Shown one piece after another: positions 8,254-19,437 of a DNA stretch of 64,000 nucleotides. Positions within the stretch are counted from its first letter, which is position 1; the number at the start of each line of letters is the position of its first letter. The notes below the pieces were generated by a model. The model was not told where the DNA came from and did no database searches. It saw only the letters and a program-made list of their open reading frames with translations. The translations under genes and the position numbers were made by a program. The DNA comes from Symbiodinium natans (Eukaryota; Sar; Dinophyceae; Suessiales; Symbiodiniaceae), in contig CAJNDS010002679.1 of the NCBI GenBank assembly GCA_905221605.1, forward strand, positions 463,501 through 527,500, written 5' to 3'.

Positions 8254-8301
8254 GTTGAGACTGTGGCCACAGCGAGCTTACTCGAGATCGTCCTGCCCTT
8301 G
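8254..8301 (+). CDS. Putative micro-exon with GA donor
   Basis: 16 codons, VETVATASLLEIVLPL, after GACAG; the next bases are GATTTAGGG, so a GA donor would merge into a TTTAGGG unit. Confidence 0.4.
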
Positions 8302-8500
8302 GATTTAGGGTTCATGGACAAGAGGCTTTGGGTAAATAAGCCCCCTGTAGAATCCCTTGAAGGCTTGTGTCAGGGTTAGATGAGATGTCTAGTGTGTTTC
8401 GGGTGCGTTAGGGTGTCGCGTTTTAGGTTAGGGCCCAAATTTGCGGTGTGGAGTTTATAGGGTTTAGGGTTTGGGGCTTAGGGGTTAGGGTATGGGTTGA

Positions 8501-8541
8501 GTCAAGTATGCCGCGCTCATGAAACCAGATGCTTGTCCAGG
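8501..8541 (+). CDS. Putative micro-exon
   Basis: VKYAALMKPDACPG in an otherwise array-derived context; candidate GA donor follows CCAG. Confidence 0.3.
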
Positions 8542-8671
8542 ATCTTCCTAAGCCCTAAATTTCCTTCACTGCCTCATTGTTCACGCGAAGACCCTAAACC
8601 CTAAACCCGAAACCCCAAACCCCAAACCCCAGACCCGAAACCCAAGAGTATTACAACTACATAGAACACAG

Positions 8672-8730
8672 GCTGGGTCTGAAGTTGACCTGCCCGGTGG
8701 ATCTCGGCCCGCTGTGGAGAATGTGCTATA
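8672..8730 (+). CDS. Putative micro-exon
   Basis: After GAACACAG. Frame LGLKLTCPVDLGPLWRMCY; 3' border unclear, AT repeat follows. Confidence 0.4.
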
Positions 8731-8966
8731 TATGTATAAATACATATACATTCGTTAGTGTAGTATGCGCGTATGAACTCATGAATGTATGGGTGGATGC
8801 ATGGATGAATGCATGAATGAATGAATGAATGATTGTATGAATGTATGATTTATGACTGTCCCGTTGGACCGGACCACGAGAAACTGCCTAGGAACCAGCC
8901 GTATGTATGATTACGCAGGATATCGAAGGGGGTCCAGAAGATGCTTCATGCGTGGCATAGGAAGCA

Positions 8967-8968
<2 letters not shown>

Positions 8969-8996
<28 letters not shown>
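8969..8996. repeat. (GT)n microsatellite
   Basis: Fourteen GT dinucleotides; the three overlapping + ORFs from 8852 onward are translations of this and the next repeat. Confidence 0.97.
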
Positions 8997-8997
<1 letters not shown>

Positions 8998-9029
8998 GTG
9001 GGTGCTTGCGTGCGTGCGTGCGTGCATAC

Positions 9030-9215
9030 ATTCATACCTTCACACCTTCATTCCTTCATTCCTTCATGCCTTCATGCCTTCATGCCTTCATGCCTTCATG
9101 CCTTCATGCCTTCATGCCTTCATGCCTTCATGCCTTCATGCCTTCATGCCTTCATGCCTTCATGCCTTCATTCCTTCATTCCTTCATTCCTTCATTCCTT
9201 CATTTCTTCCTTCCT
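9030..9215. repeat. (TTCATGCC)n minisatellite
   Basis: About twenty 8-bp units TTCATGCC, flanked by TTCATTCC units on both sides. Translated ORFs (FMPSCLHA repeats) are artefacts. Confidence 0.97.
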
Positions 9216-9239
9216 TCAGCCCTGACATCAAGCCCCAAG

Positions 9240-9290
9240 AGCTTCCCAGCCGCAGCAATCCTTGCCAAAGCCCTCGACGGCGCGGCGAGA
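9240..9290 (+). CDS. Putative micro-exon
   Basis: SFPAAAILAKALDGAAR in a clean frame just before a CCCTAAA array. Confidence 0.35.
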
Positions 9291-9379
9291 AACCCTGAAC
9301 CCTGAACCCTAAACCCTAAACCCTAAACCTCTCAACCCTAACCCCCTTTGGGAACCCTATAGCATTTCTAGCGCTGCAG

Positions 9380-9405
9380 CGACCCCCTACGACCGAGAGC
9401 CTCAT
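9380..9405 (+). CDS. Putative 26-nt micro-exon
   Basis: Bracketed by GCTGCAG acceptor and CAT/GTGAGTCC, the best-looking GT donor of the window. Phase 1 or 2; reads TPYDREPH in one frame. Confidence 0.35.
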
Positions 9406-9663
9406 GTGAGTCCAGGCTCGAGGGCCCAGCCACGCGAGGCTCCCCCGCTCGATGACTTCGGGTTTAGGGTTTAAGGTTTGGGTTTAGGGTTTAGGGTTTA
9501 GGGTTTAGGGTTTAGGGTTTAGGGTTTAGTGTTAGGCTTAGGGCTCTTGGGTGTTATGGCTTTGGAAAGAAAGGTTTTTAGCTCCTGTTCTCTAAGGCCG
9601 TTTTTGGGACGTTAGGACTTCGGGTTAGGGTACCGAGTTGCCGGTGTAGAGCTTGGGGCGATA

Positions 9664-9900
9664 AATCTAGGGTTTAGGGTTTGGGGTTTAGGGGTTCAGG
9701 GTTTAGGGGTTCAGGGTTCAGGGTTTCAGGGTTTAGGGTTCGGGGGTTTGGGGTTTAGAGGTTTAGGGGTTTAGGGGTTTAGGGGGTTTAGGGGTTTAGG
9801 GGTTTAGGGGTTTAGGGGTTTAGAGGTGTAGGGGTTTAGGGGTTTAGGGGTTTAGGGGTTTAGGGGTTTAGGTGTTAGGGTTTAGGGTTTAGGGCTTAGG
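9664..9900. repeat. TTTAGGG and TTTAGGGG arrays
   Basis: TTTAGGG units grade into about sixteen copies of the octamer TTTAGGGG (about 9750-9880), then back to the heptamer. Confidence 0.95.
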
Positions 9901-9951
9901 GTTGGCTTTGTGCTGGAGGTTTTGCCAAAGCCCCAAAGGGGCCCGAAGCAG

Positions 9952-9990
9952 GTTAATCCGATTGTTTCCTGGTACATCGACTTACCAAGG
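9952..9990 (+). CDS. Putative micro-exon
   Basis: After GAAGCAG. VNPIVSWYIDLP; the same frame is open upstream from 9903 (FVLEVLPKPQRGPKQ). Confidence 0.4.
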
Positions 9991-10459
9991 GTTTAGCGTT
10001 TGCGGTGTAGGGGTGTGTGGGTGTAGGGTTTAGGGTGTAGGAATTAGGTAGGAATTAGGGTTGAGGAAGCGGCCCCTACAATCTCGTGAAGGGTAAAATG
10101 GGGCCAAATCATCGAGTCGCTGCTGTGAACCAGTAACTAGCCAGCGCGGTTTGGAAACCCTGAATCCCAGACGCTGAACCCCAAACCTTGGGGAGTCTTG
10201 GCCGATATCATGGGATCCAGCCCTTCAAGTCTTTCAGCTCAAAACCTATACCCTAAAACTTAACCCTAAACCCTTGCGTAAACCCCCGTCTCACTGGTTT
10301 GGGGGAGTCTTCGCCGATGCCAAACCCTAAACCCTAAACCCTAAACCCAAGACCCTAAACCCCAAACCCTAAACCCCAAACCCCAAATCCCAAACCCCAA
10401 ACCACCCCCCTCCCCCCCCACACTACCTACCCTAAAGCCTGTTAGCTTGGCGAACGCAG

Positions 10460-10534
10460 GCCTTGAATGGGCAATCCTCGAATCCCAACAGCAGTTTCCC
10501 CCAAGAAGGGTTCACCTTTGAGGTTTTCAAGCAG
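10460..10534 (+). CDS. Putative micro-exon
   Basis: After CGAACGCAG. ALNGQSSNPNSSFPQEGFTF then EVFKQ, followed by a TTTAGGG array. Confidence 0.5.
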
Positions 10535-10548
10535 GGACTGGGGTTGTT

Positions 10549-10672
10549 TAGGGTTTAGGTTTAGGGTTTAGGGTTTAGGGTTTAGGGTTTAGGGTTTGGG
10601 GTTTAGGGTTTAGGGTTTCGGGTATAGGTTTTAGGGTTTAGGGTTTAGGGCGTAGGGTTTAGGGTTCAGGGT
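10549..10672. repeat. TTTAGGG array
   Basis: About seventeen units with TTTGGGG, TTTCGGG and CGTAGGG variants. Confidence 0.95.
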
Positions 10673-12091
10673 TGGTTTAACACTAAATGAGGGTCCTTTC
10701 AGTTTTTTTTGAAAGTTGGTGTATTCAGTTGTGGCTCTTGGTTTGGGGTTGTTTAACACAAGGTGTTTTTGGCACCCTGAACCCTCATACCTAAACGCTA
10801 ATGATGTATTCTTGGTTTTCAGGGTTCTAAGGGACCATACCTGCCCTGACGCAACACACCGTGACAAGAGGCTAAAGACCCCCTTAGGGCCTAGTTGTGG
10901 TTGTGGACATTAAGCCCGAAACCCTAACCCTAAAGCCTAGGCAATCTGCATGTTCTTGGCCAATCCACTCCCCCCCCCCCCCCCCCCCCTCAAAAAATGT
11001 GCCAAGGCGCTACACCCCCCTAAGGTCCGTTGGCAGATCGAAACGTTAGCATCATCTCGTGGTTGAGTTCTACATCTCTGAACAATGATTCCGTGAACTG
11101 CAAGGATCTCACGCCTCCAGAAACAGAAAACTATATCCCGGACACATGTTGAGCAGCTGCACGAATGCCGCATTTTCCCTAAGTAGATGGTGGGCCAGCA
11201 CATAACCCGTTGCAAAGCACAGCCTGCCCCCAAGAAATATTCCCCAATCGTAAGAAGAACTGGAGCCTGCAGTAAACAAAATGTAGGAGGGAGGGAAGAT
11301 GAACAACTTAGGCCGGCGAACGGGTTAGGTTCCCCTAAACCCTAAACCCTAAACCCTAAACCCTAAACCCTAAACCCTATTGCTTACAAGACTCCGACAT
11401 CGGCTGGGAATGGGTTGCAACTCATGTGTGGCTGAGATCTCTTGACTGGCGCATTCCACTGCCGCGCACGGAGCGTTCACATACGAACTAGAATCGAGTT
11501 TAGGATTTAGGGTTTAGGATGTAGGGTTCAGGGTCTAAGGTTTAGGGTTTAGGGTTTAGGGGAATCGTGTTTCGCTGCTGCAGGTATCGGAAATCGGATG
11601 AGGCTACGGCCAGAAAAAAGTAAACAAGATGCAGGTGCTTGTGTGTTGTTCGCATGTCAGCAGAAGGATGACGGAAACATCGAAAGCATGTGGAAATGCA
11701 AATCCAAGCAATGCGGAAGTAAGAGGGGAAAAAAGCTTCCCAGCATTTTCGCAACCTCGCAAGCGATTTGTTTTGTCAAACTTGACTTGGTGTGCTGGTG
11801 TTGTGGGTTCGTGTTTACGCCTCTGCGCGCACGTGTGTGTGTGTGTGTGTGCGCATGCGCTTGCTTGCTTGCCTGCCTGCCTGCCTGCCTGCTTGCTTGC
11901 CCGGAAGAGTCACCATCCCACTTATCGTCAGCTGCGTGCAAACTGTCTGCTTTTGGAACACGTCCCTAAACCCTACACCCCGAAACCCTAAACCCTAAAC
12001 CCCTAACCCCTAAACCCTAAACCCTAAACCGCCCAATCTGGTTGCTTGTGAAAGCCTGAACGTTGGAAGTCGCGCCGCTGATTCGGAGCAG
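10673..12091. other. Mixed stretch, coding status unresolved
   Basis: Contains a C run (10970-10989), overlapping minus ORFs at 10937-11306 (one with WGIFLGGRLCFATGYVLAHH) facing a + frame LQKQKTISRTHVEQLHECRI, CCCTAAA arrays at 11334-11380 and 11967-12030, a GT run at 11833-11851 and a GCCT run at 11868-11892. Strand cannot be decided by eye. Confidence 0.4.
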
Positions 12092-12162
12092 GCCGATGCG
12101 ACGCGAGACGCCCATGGAGGAGATTTTAGAGGAACCAGACAGGCTGTCTTGGTCGCGTTTCC
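12092..12162 (+). CDS. Putative micro-exon
   Basis: After TTCGGAGCAG. Frame PMRRETPMEEILEEPDRLSW then SRF, charged and helix-like. CCCTAAA array upstream, TTTAGGG array downstream. Confidence 0.55.
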
Positions 12163-12411
12163 TAGGGTTCAGGGTTTAAGGTTTAGGGTTTAAGGTTTAG
12201 GGTTTAGGGTTGAGGGTTTAGGGTTTAGGGTTTGGAGTTTAGGGTTTAGGGTTTAGGGTTTAGGGTTTAGGGTTTAGGGTTCAGGGTTTAGGGTTATGAG
12301 GCAGTGCTTCCGTGCTCACGGTTGCTGTTGTGGTTGCTGCTGTTGCCTTAAGTCCAGGGGCATTACCAGGACCGGTCTCCGCTCTCTAGCAACGAAAGCA
12401 AGGTTTAGGGT

Positions 12412-12535
12412 TTAGGGTTTAGGGTTTAGGGTTTAGGGTTTAGGGTTTAGGGTTTAGGGTTTAGGGTTTAGGGTTTAGGGTTTAGGGTTTAGGGTTTAGG
12501 GTTTAGGGTTTAGGGTTTAGGGTTTAGGGTTTAGG
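12412..12535. repeat. Perfect TTTAGGG array
   Basis: About eighteen uninterrupted TTTAGGG units. Confidence 0.98.
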
Positions 12536-12827
12536 TGTACTCTCGGTACAGTGGGCTTCTGCATGCCGCAAAGAGGGCGGCCAGAGCTTATACTGAATCC
12601 AGTCTTTGTTTGGGGTTGAGGGAGGGAGGCCGAGATGTTACCTTCCTTGTTTTGCGAGAAGTTGTACCCTTCAAACCCTATGTGACCCACCATAAACCTA
12701 ATTTTTTGCCCTATGAACCCTATCAAACACCCTAAACCTAAACCCGGAACCCTGAACCCCGAACCCTAAACCGTAAACCCTAAACCCTAAACCCGAAACC
12801 CCAGACCCTAAACCCTAAACCCTACAG

Positions 12828-12918
12828 TTGCCAGGCCCCGCCTTCGTATTTGGTCGGAGTCCATGGCCGGAAGTGTGGATCTCAGTCGGTGTTTGTAGAG
12901 GCAGTTCTCTAAATTCTG
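12828..12918 (+). CDS. Putative micro-exon
   Basis: After CCTACAG. LPGPAFVFGRSPWPEVWISV then GVCRGSSLNS; flanked by CCCTAAA before and TTTAGGG after. Confidence 0.45.
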
Positions 12919-13182
12919 GGGTTTAGGGTTTAGGGTTCAGGGTTTAGGGTTTAGGGTTTAAATAGGGTTTCGGGTTTCGGGTTTGGGGTTTGGGGTTTAG
13001 GGTTTAGGGTGGTCTCTTTCGGTGTTTATTATAAGGCGGCCCCTCTTGTTTAGGGTACCTTTAAAAGGGACCGTACTTCAGAGAACACACCACATAGATA
13101 GAGATAGAATAGAAATAGTCTTTTTGAGGTAGGTGATGAAAGGTCCCTTCTACGGCTCCCTCGCAGCTTTGCGTTTCCGAAA

Positions 13183-13316
13183 CCCTAAACCCTAAACCCT
13201 AAACCCTAAACCCTACACCCTAAAGCCTAAACCCTAAACCCTAAACCCTAAACCCTAAACCCTAAACCCTAAACCCTAAACCCTAAACCCTAAACCCTAA
13301 ACCCTACCCCCTAAAC
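13183..13316. repeat. CCCTAAA array
   Basis: About nineteen units, nearly perfect. Confidence 0.97.
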
Positions 13317-13348
13317 CCAGAACCCTAGCTGCGCCATCGCCCGTTCAG

Positions 13349-13428
13349 GCTTCATCGTAGTCGAGGATCCTGTGCTTCTTCCATCCAGGCCAGCTGACCG
13401 TTGCATGATCTCCCCTCCCGTTCATAAT
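13349..13428 (+). CDS. Putative micro-exon
   Basis: After CCCGTTCAG. FIVVEDPVLLPSRPADRCMI then SPPVHN; the frame is also open upstream. Confidence 0.5.
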
Positions 13429-13700
13429 TTTAGGGTTTAGGATTTGGGGTTTAGGGTTTGGGGTTTAGGGTTTAGGGCTTGGGGTTTAGGGTTTAGGGGC
13501 TTTAGGGTTTAGGGGCTTTAGGGTTTTGGGGCTCCAGGGCTTACTTATAGTTGTTGAGCAACATGCCGGTTCCCAAAATGGTAAACTTTCTCTAGAAACC
13601 CCCTTATATCACCTGTAGGAACCCTCAACATGGCAAGAAGAACCAAAGGATCAACAACAACCCCGCCTTATCTTCAGCATGTGTAGGACGGCTGTTTCAG

Positions 13701-13828
13701 TTGAAGCGGTTCCCATTTGGGAGGGCCAAGTTCTTTTGTCGCCCCTTGTACATTTTGTTTACTACCACATTCGGTTTCCAAATCCGGACGCCCCTTTATA
13801 CAGACTCTTCATATCAGGCTTCCTTGAC
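13701..13828 (+). CDS. Putative exon
   Basis: After GGCTGTTTCAG. About 42 codons: LKRFPFGRAKFFCRPLYILF then TTTFGFQIRTPLYTDSSYQA. Ends at a CCCTAAA array, which is the unusual orientation. Confidence 0.4.
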
Positions 13829-14106
13829 CCTAAACCCTAAACCCTAAACCCTAAACCCTAAACCCTAAACCCTAAACCCTAAACCCTAAACCCTAAACCC
13901 TAACCCCCAAAAGGGCCCTACACATGACCCTGTGACATGCGACGTTTAGGGTTCAGGATTGTGGGGATTCGGGCTTTGGGAGCCGGAGACTTTCGCCTTG
14001 CAAGCCCAAAGCTTAGTCTTCCTTATTTAGGGTTTAGGGTTAGGGTTTAGGGTTTAGGGTTTAGGGTTTAGGGTTTAGGGTTTAGGGTTTACCCTTGTCA
14101 CTGCAG

Positions 14107-14162
14107 CTGCTGATCCCGCTCGGCAGGAATCAGCTGCCAGGCCTTGGATGGGCACATGGTCA
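14107..14162 (+). CDS. Putative micro-exon
   Basis: After TCACTGCAG. LLIPLGRNQLPGLGWAHG between two TTTAGGG arrays. Confidence 0.4.
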
Positions 14163-14707
14163 TAGGACATAGGCCTTTGTTTAGGGTTTAGGGTTTAGGG
14201 TTTAGGGTTTAATTAGGGTTTAGGGTTTAGGGTTTAGGGTTTAGGGTGCTTTTGCCTTCCTGGACCCTACGGGAAGATGAGGATCTATGGCGGTTCTGCT
14301 CCCCTAGGCCATGGACTCCGCAAACCCCCGAAATCCCACACTGCTGGTTGCGAAAGAAGCGAGTACGCCCTTAAGTGCCGCCCCATGCAACACCCCAACG
14401 ACGCAAAAAGCCCACACCCCCACCGGCCCCAACCAAAACACGACATCCTTCCAGAACCCGTTCTTGGTAGGGAATGGGGGAATGAGATACCCTACATACG
14501 CCCTTGAAGGGTAGAATTTAGGAATGAGGGAATGAGTTATCCTATAAATCCCTTACAGGGTATAATTCCCTCGTTGCCGACTAAGAGGGTTTAGACTTTG
14601 CGGAGGTTCGGGGTGTTACACCCCACCACCACAGCTTGCAGAGGTGAAGCCTGGGTTTAGGGTTTAGGGTTTAGGGTTTAGGGTTTAGGGTTTAGGGTTT
14701 AGGAGGA

Positions 14708-14803
14708 GCTTGGGACGAACGTTTCTTGAATGTTCCCGCGGTGATAACGCACAACTTTGCAAAGGGCGTGTCCAGCATTCACCAAAACCTTTGGCAGCTA
14801 TAG
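14708..14803 (+). CDS. Putative exon
   Basis: AWDERFLNVPAVITHNFAKG then VSSIHQNLWQL and TAG at 14801. One of the most protein-like islands; a TTTAGGG array precedes it. Confidence 0.5.
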   Translation, partial: AWDERFLNVPAVITHNFAKGVSSIHQNLWQL

Positions 14804-14865
14804 CTATCAGTACACATGTCTTGCGCTAGGTATGGTGTGTTATCTTCTGTAGAGACACACACACA

Positions 14866-14903
14866 CCCACGCATGCATGCATGCATGCATGCATGCATGC
14901 ATG
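14866..14903. repeat. (GCAT)n microsatellite
   Basis: About nine GCAT units. Confidence 0.95.
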
Positions 14904-15074
14904 TGCATGTGCAGAGATAAGCACTTGACCCCGAAACCGCAACGCTCTTCACCGCCCTTTCCCCGGCAGCAGTAGAGCGCTCTAATCCCTACACCCTAAA
15001 CCCTAAACCCTAAACCTTAAACCCTAAACCCTAAACCCTAAACCCTAAACCAGCAACCCATGTCCGCCACACAG

Positions 15075-15132
15075 GTGCCGCTGCGGTGACGTCGGCACCT
15101 ACGTCGGCACCTCCTCACGCGGATGTTGCTCG
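15075..15132 (+). CDS. Putative micro-exon with GT donor
   Basis: After CCACACAG. AAAVTSAPTSAPPHADVAR, ending at GCTCG/GTGAAG. Contains the local repeat GTCGGCACCTACGTCGGCAC. Confidence 0.45.
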
Positions 15133-15192
15133 GTGAAGTCCAAACCCTAAGCCCTAAACCCTAATCCCTAAACCAAAGACCTGAGCCCGAAA

Positions 15193-15261
15193 TTGGTATG
15201 TGAAGTGGACTTCGACGTGAATCTCCCTTCGCTGCTGCCAAAGACGGGCAAGCGATTTTGA
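15193..15261 (+). CDS. Putative exon with stop
   Basis: LVCEVDFDVNLPSLLPKTGK then RF and TGA. Coding-like codon use; acceptor not obvious. Confidence 0.45.
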   Translation: MVCEVDFDVNLPSLLPKTGKRF

Positions 15262-15794
15262 AAACCTGGGGCGAGGTGGGACTTTGAATGGGGGGGGGGG
15301 GGGTTACTGATGCAGCGATCTAGGGATGAGGGTTCAGGATTTAGGGTTCAGGGTTGAGGGTTTAGGGTATGAGGCTCACAGTTTTTGGCCTTAGAACTAG
15401 CTAGGGTCGAAGGGTTTTAGGCAAACCCAAGCCGTCTTGATCAAAGGACCAAAGCTCTGTCTGGGTTCTGACAAGATCAACCCTGCAATGTCCGAGTTAG
15501 GATTTAGGGTTTTTGAGGTTGCTGGTCACGACTGCGCAGGGCTCCACCCTGAACCTTATAGCCCTAAACCCCAAACCCCAAACCCCAAACCCCAAACCCT
15601 AAACCCTAAACCCTAATTACTAAACCCTAAACCTTAACCCTAAACCCTAAACCCTAAACCCTAAACCCTAAACCCGGACAGCATTATTGCTGCACGCCAG
15701 TGATTCCGGTTAAAAAAAAAACCTAAACCCTAAACCCTAAACCCTAAACCCTACCGTCCCGTGAATGTACTTGTTCCTTAGCACCGAATCTCAG

Positions 15795-15857
15795 GCACCT
15801 GCATCACAACATTCCTGGATGGCAGTCTACGTGCTCATTGCCGCTGTGCCGAGTTGA
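15795..15857 (+). CDS. Putative hydrophobic exon with stop
   Basis: After [29 protein letters not shown] then TGA; the middle is a possible membrane segment. Confidence 0.5.
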   Translation, partial: APASQHSWMAVYVLIAAVPS

Positions 15858-15869
15858 TGGCTAGAACAA

Positions 15870-16110
15870 AATGTATATACACATATATATATATATATAT
15901 GTGCACATACGTCTATCTATCGATCTATCTACACATATATATATATATAGAAATATATGTATGTGTATACACATATATGTACATATGCCAATACTTATAC
16001 ATATATATATATATATGCACATGCAGAAACTTATATATATATATATACACATATACATATACATAGACATAGACACAGACACATACATATACATATACGC
16101 ATCTGCAAAA
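15870..16110. repeat. (TA)n/(CATA)n simple sequence
   Basis: Long AT-rich microsatellite complex. Five overlapping ORFs on both strands here (Tyr/Ile rich) are artefacts. Confidence 0.97.
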
Positions 16111-16637
16111 AGCAACAGACTGGTCTTGCGCCAGCTTCAGGGACTTGAAGTGTGGGGTTGTCTTGGGCGCGTCGCAGGGGTTTTTGGAGGGTCTTCGTGG
16201 GGCTCCTCTGGGGCTTAAGGGTTTCGGGTTTAGGGTTTGGTTTGGGGTTTAGGGTTTAGGGTTTGGGGTTTAGGGTTTAGGGTTTCAGGCGGGGTCGTGA
16301 GGCGGAAACATCGATTTGGTTGGTGCAGGGTTTGAAGTGCAAGTTCAGGGGCCTAAACGGCCTAAACCCTAAACCCTAAACCCTAAACCCTAAAACCTAC
16401 GGCCTAAACCCTAAACCCTAAACCCTAAACCCTAAACGCGACGCTTTAGGGTATCGGGTGTTTGCCTAAGCCCATTGACACTGGACGCGAGACCCAAGAC
16501 CTCACGATCCCTTTGTCAACCACAGAACCCTAAACCCCAAGGGGTCTAGGGTTCAGGGTTTCAGGTTTAGGGTCTAGGGTTTAGGGTTTAGGGTTAGGGG
16601 TCTAGTGTTTAGGGCCTGGAGCCAACCCCGAACCCAG
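16111..16637. other. Array-dominated stretch
   Basis: TTTAGGG derivatives to 16285, CCCTAAA 16363-16437, a possible island SGVCLSPLTLDARPKTSRSL near 16459-16530, then TTTAGGG variants. Confidence 0.5.
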
Positions 16638-16697
16638 GTCATGATTCTGTTCGCCATCAGCGTGTGCCCCAGTCTTCTGGTTTCGAGGCATTGGGGG
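16638..16697 (+). CDS. Putative hydrophobic micro-exon
   Basis: After CGAACCCAG. VMILFAISVCPSLLVSRHWG, then a TTTAGGG array. Confidence 0.5.
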
Positions 16698-16862
16698 TAT
16701 AGGGTTTAGGGTTTAGGGTTTAGGGTTTAGGGTTTAGGGTTGTGAGTCTAGGGTCTCCAATACAGGGAGCCTCAGCCACTAGCAGCTGAAGATCCTAGTT
16801 TAGGGTTCAGGGTTCAGGGTTCAGGGTTTAGGGTTTAGGGTTTAGGGTTTCGGGTTTAGGGC

Positions 16863-17369
16863 TACAATGGAGAATATGCACTGTACCCTGAAAACTCATG
16901 TAAGCAGGCGCCAAGCCCTGAACCCGAGCACTTCAGTCGAAGAGGCACACATGCCATCACCGGAGCATGGCTTGCCCTTCCGACCCTATTAAATCTTTAG
17001 GGCCTTATGGCCTTAGGGTTTATAAGGTTTAGGGTTTAGGGTTTGGGGTTTGGGGTTTGGGGTTTGTAAGGTTTAGGGTTTAAGGTTTCGGGTTTAGGGT
17101 TTACGGTGTCAGACGTTGGACTAGGATGTAGGTGGGCTTTCTGGGGTGTAGGGGCTTAGGGGTCCTTGTTCAGGGTAAAGGTCTCATTTTTCTGTCCGGG
17201 TATCTCAACAAGAACGATGAGACCCGAAGCCCGACCATTTTCATCCCTCGTGTTGGGGCTTTGGGATTTCGGGTCTGAGGTGGAGGGTTCATATGCATAC
17301 ATGTATGCATATATGTATGTGAGTATGCAGATATAGATACATTTCGACAGAAGGCGAGAGTGCTAGAGG

Positions 17370-17415
<46 letters not shown>

Positions 17416-18361
17416 GCGCAGATAGACGAAGCCCGAAGCAACCCGAAACCCTGAAAGCCCATAGCACAAAAACCCAACGGTCGGAGCCCCAGAAACGTCC
17501 GTCAACACCCCCCCCCCCAACCTCAGAATCCCGAAGCCCTCAACACTCCCTAAACCCTAGCCCTAAACCCTAAACCCTAAGCCCTCGAAACCCTCAACCC
17601 GAACGCAGAGGTCCCATCGGAATCAGGGAAGGCTTCCGTCCGTTCTGTACAGCGGTGACCCAAGCCTGGAAAAATATTCTCTGGCCGCCGGTTCAGGGTT
17701 TAGGGTTTAGGGTTTAGGGCTTAGGGTTTAGGGTTTAGAGTTTAGGGTTTAGGGCTTAGGGTTTAGGGTTTAGGGTTTAGGGCTTCAGGCTTTATATTTG
17801 AGGTTAAGGGTGCTTGGGGCGTAGGGTTGTTTCCTCTCAGGGTAAGTTCCATGGGCCCTGAATATGGCCCCTTTCCTGTCTTAAAGGGTTCTGATGTATG
17901 GGCCCTCAATATGTATAGGGTATATCAGGGGTATATCAGAGGGGTCCCCTTTTAAAAAAGGGCCCATGCTAAGGGACCATAGAGCTGCCCCAAGATTTCC
18001 ATTAGCTATGGCTTTTGGGTTTCATAGGGTTCTGTGCGAGGGCCGCTAGGGTTCATACAGGCCGTAGGGTTTAGGGTTTAGGGTCTAGGGTCTAGGGTTT
18101 AGGGTTTAGGGTTTAGGGTTTGGGGTTTGGGTTTAGGGTTTAGGGTTTAGGGTTTAGGGTTGCTTCAGGATTAGAGTTCAGGGCTCTTGGGTTTAGGGTC
18201 TCTATGGCCCCTCCAGAAGCCTGAGACCCTGAAACGCCCCCAACGGCTCAGATGTTGTGGCGAAGGCTTGAGGCAAAAAGCCTGGACCCCCAACTCTAAA
18301 TCGAGGGCGGTGGAGGAAAGGACTGAAAGAAAGAATCCAAGCCTAAACCCTAAGCCCGAAG
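16863..18361. other. Array-dominated stretch
   Basis: Holds TTTAGGG blocks, a GA microsatellite (17364-17412) and an A/T-rich block with short inverted repeats (17870-17975). Islands include TSVEEAHMPSPEHGLPFRP near 16937 and SGDPSLEKYSLAAGS near 17650. The minus ORFs at 17170-17520 translate the GA repeat. Confidence 0.45.
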
Positions 18362-18463
18362 CCCTAAACCCTAAGCCCTAAAGCCTAAACCCTAAACCCT
18401 AAACCCTAAACCCTAAACCCTAAACCCTAAACCCTAAACCCTAAACCCTAAACCCTAAACCCT
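18362..18463. repeat. CCCTAAA array
   Basis: About fourteen units. Confidence 0.97.
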
Positions 18464-18479
18464 GGTACCTTGCGCCCAG

Positions 18480-18545
18480 GTTGTCACCTACCTTGCCTGC
18501 CTCTCCCTCGTGAAGATGTTCGTGAAGGCGGCCCCGGGACCTTCA
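18480..18545 (+). CDS. Putative micro-exon
   Basis: After GCGCCCAG. VVTYLACLSLVKMFVKAAPG then PS; CCCTAAA array before, TTTAGGG array after. Confidence 0.55.
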
Positions 18546-18549
18546 GGTT

Positions 18550-18655
18550 CAGGGTTTAGGGTTTAGGGTTTAGGGTTTAGGGTTTAGGGTTTAGGGTTTA
18601 GGGTTTAGGGTTCAGGGTTTAGGGTTTAGGGTTTAGGGTTTAAAATTCAGGGTTT
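18550..18655. repeat. TTTAGGG array
   Basis: About fourteen units. Confidence 0.97.
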
Positions 18656-18684
18656 TGGGTTCAGGGTTTAGGGTAGGAGGGAGA

Positions 18685-18756
18685 AGCGACTTCGATCAAC
18701 TAGCCGTTAAAGCCTTGAGTGGTGTCATGTACTTCCCCCGCCAACACCGCCAACCC
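18685..18756 (+). CDS. Putative micro-exon
   Basis: SDFDQLAVKALSGVMYFPRQ then HRQP; acceptor may be the GAG/AAG just upstream. Confidence 0.45.
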
Positions 18757-18875
18757 ATCAAAAGTTGTTTTTTGGGTTCCAGGCTCCGATTACATCCCTA
18801 AACCCTAAACCCCCGACCCGAAATTTAAAGAATGTATGTACACATATATATTTATACACACATAAATCTAGTGTT

Positions 18876-18960
18876 TATGGCTCGTGTGTTTTACTGGATC
18901 ATCTGTGGCAAGTCATGTTTTGGCAGGAGGTCTTCCTTTCAGACATAGGGCCCAGGAATG
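18876..18960 (+). CDS. Putative micro-exon
   Basis: YGSCVLLDHLWQVMFWQEVF then LSDIGPRN; well-formed frame within a longer but mixed ORF (18765-19004). Confidence 0.45.
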
Positions 18961-19156
18961 CTTCGGGTTTAAGGGCTGAGGGCTTATCGGCTTATCGGCT
19001 TTAGCGTTAGGGCATAGGGATTAGGGCTCTTAGGGTTTAGGGTTTAGGGTTTGAAGGGTTTCGATTTAGGGCTTAGTGCTTACAGGCATTGGTGGCTTAT
19101 GGGGTTTCGGCTTTGGAGCTCATAGGATTTATTTAAGGCTTTCCGGGTTTAGGGCT

Positions 19157-19237
19157 GTCACCATCTTGGGAATGAACTCACAGACAGTCTCGCCAAACCT
19201 TCCCACAAAAGGGGTACGCCCATGTTTGGGGGGAAGG
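19157..19237 (+). CDS. Putative micro-exon
   Basis: VTILGMNSQTVSPNLPTKGV then RPCLGG; borders uncertain. Confidence 0.35.
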
Positions 19238-19437
19238 TTTAGAAGCCCTAAACCCTGAACCCTGGACCCTAATCCTAAACCCTAGACCGGAGCCGTTAAC
19301 CCTATGAGGCTTCCCAGGTTTCTAAGCCCTAAACCCTAAACCCGAAACCCTAAACCCCAAACCCTAGACCTTAAACCCTAAACCCTAAACCCTAAACCCC
19401 ATATAAGCCCCTATAAGCCCTGAACCCTTGGATGCAG

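Noticed and set aside
8852-9305. Three overlapping + ORFs of 94-148 codons
   Set aside because: They translate a GT run and a TTCATGCC minisatellite in all three frames.
15854-16218. Tyr/Ile-rich ORFs on both strands
   Set aside because: Translation of TA/CATA simple sequence.
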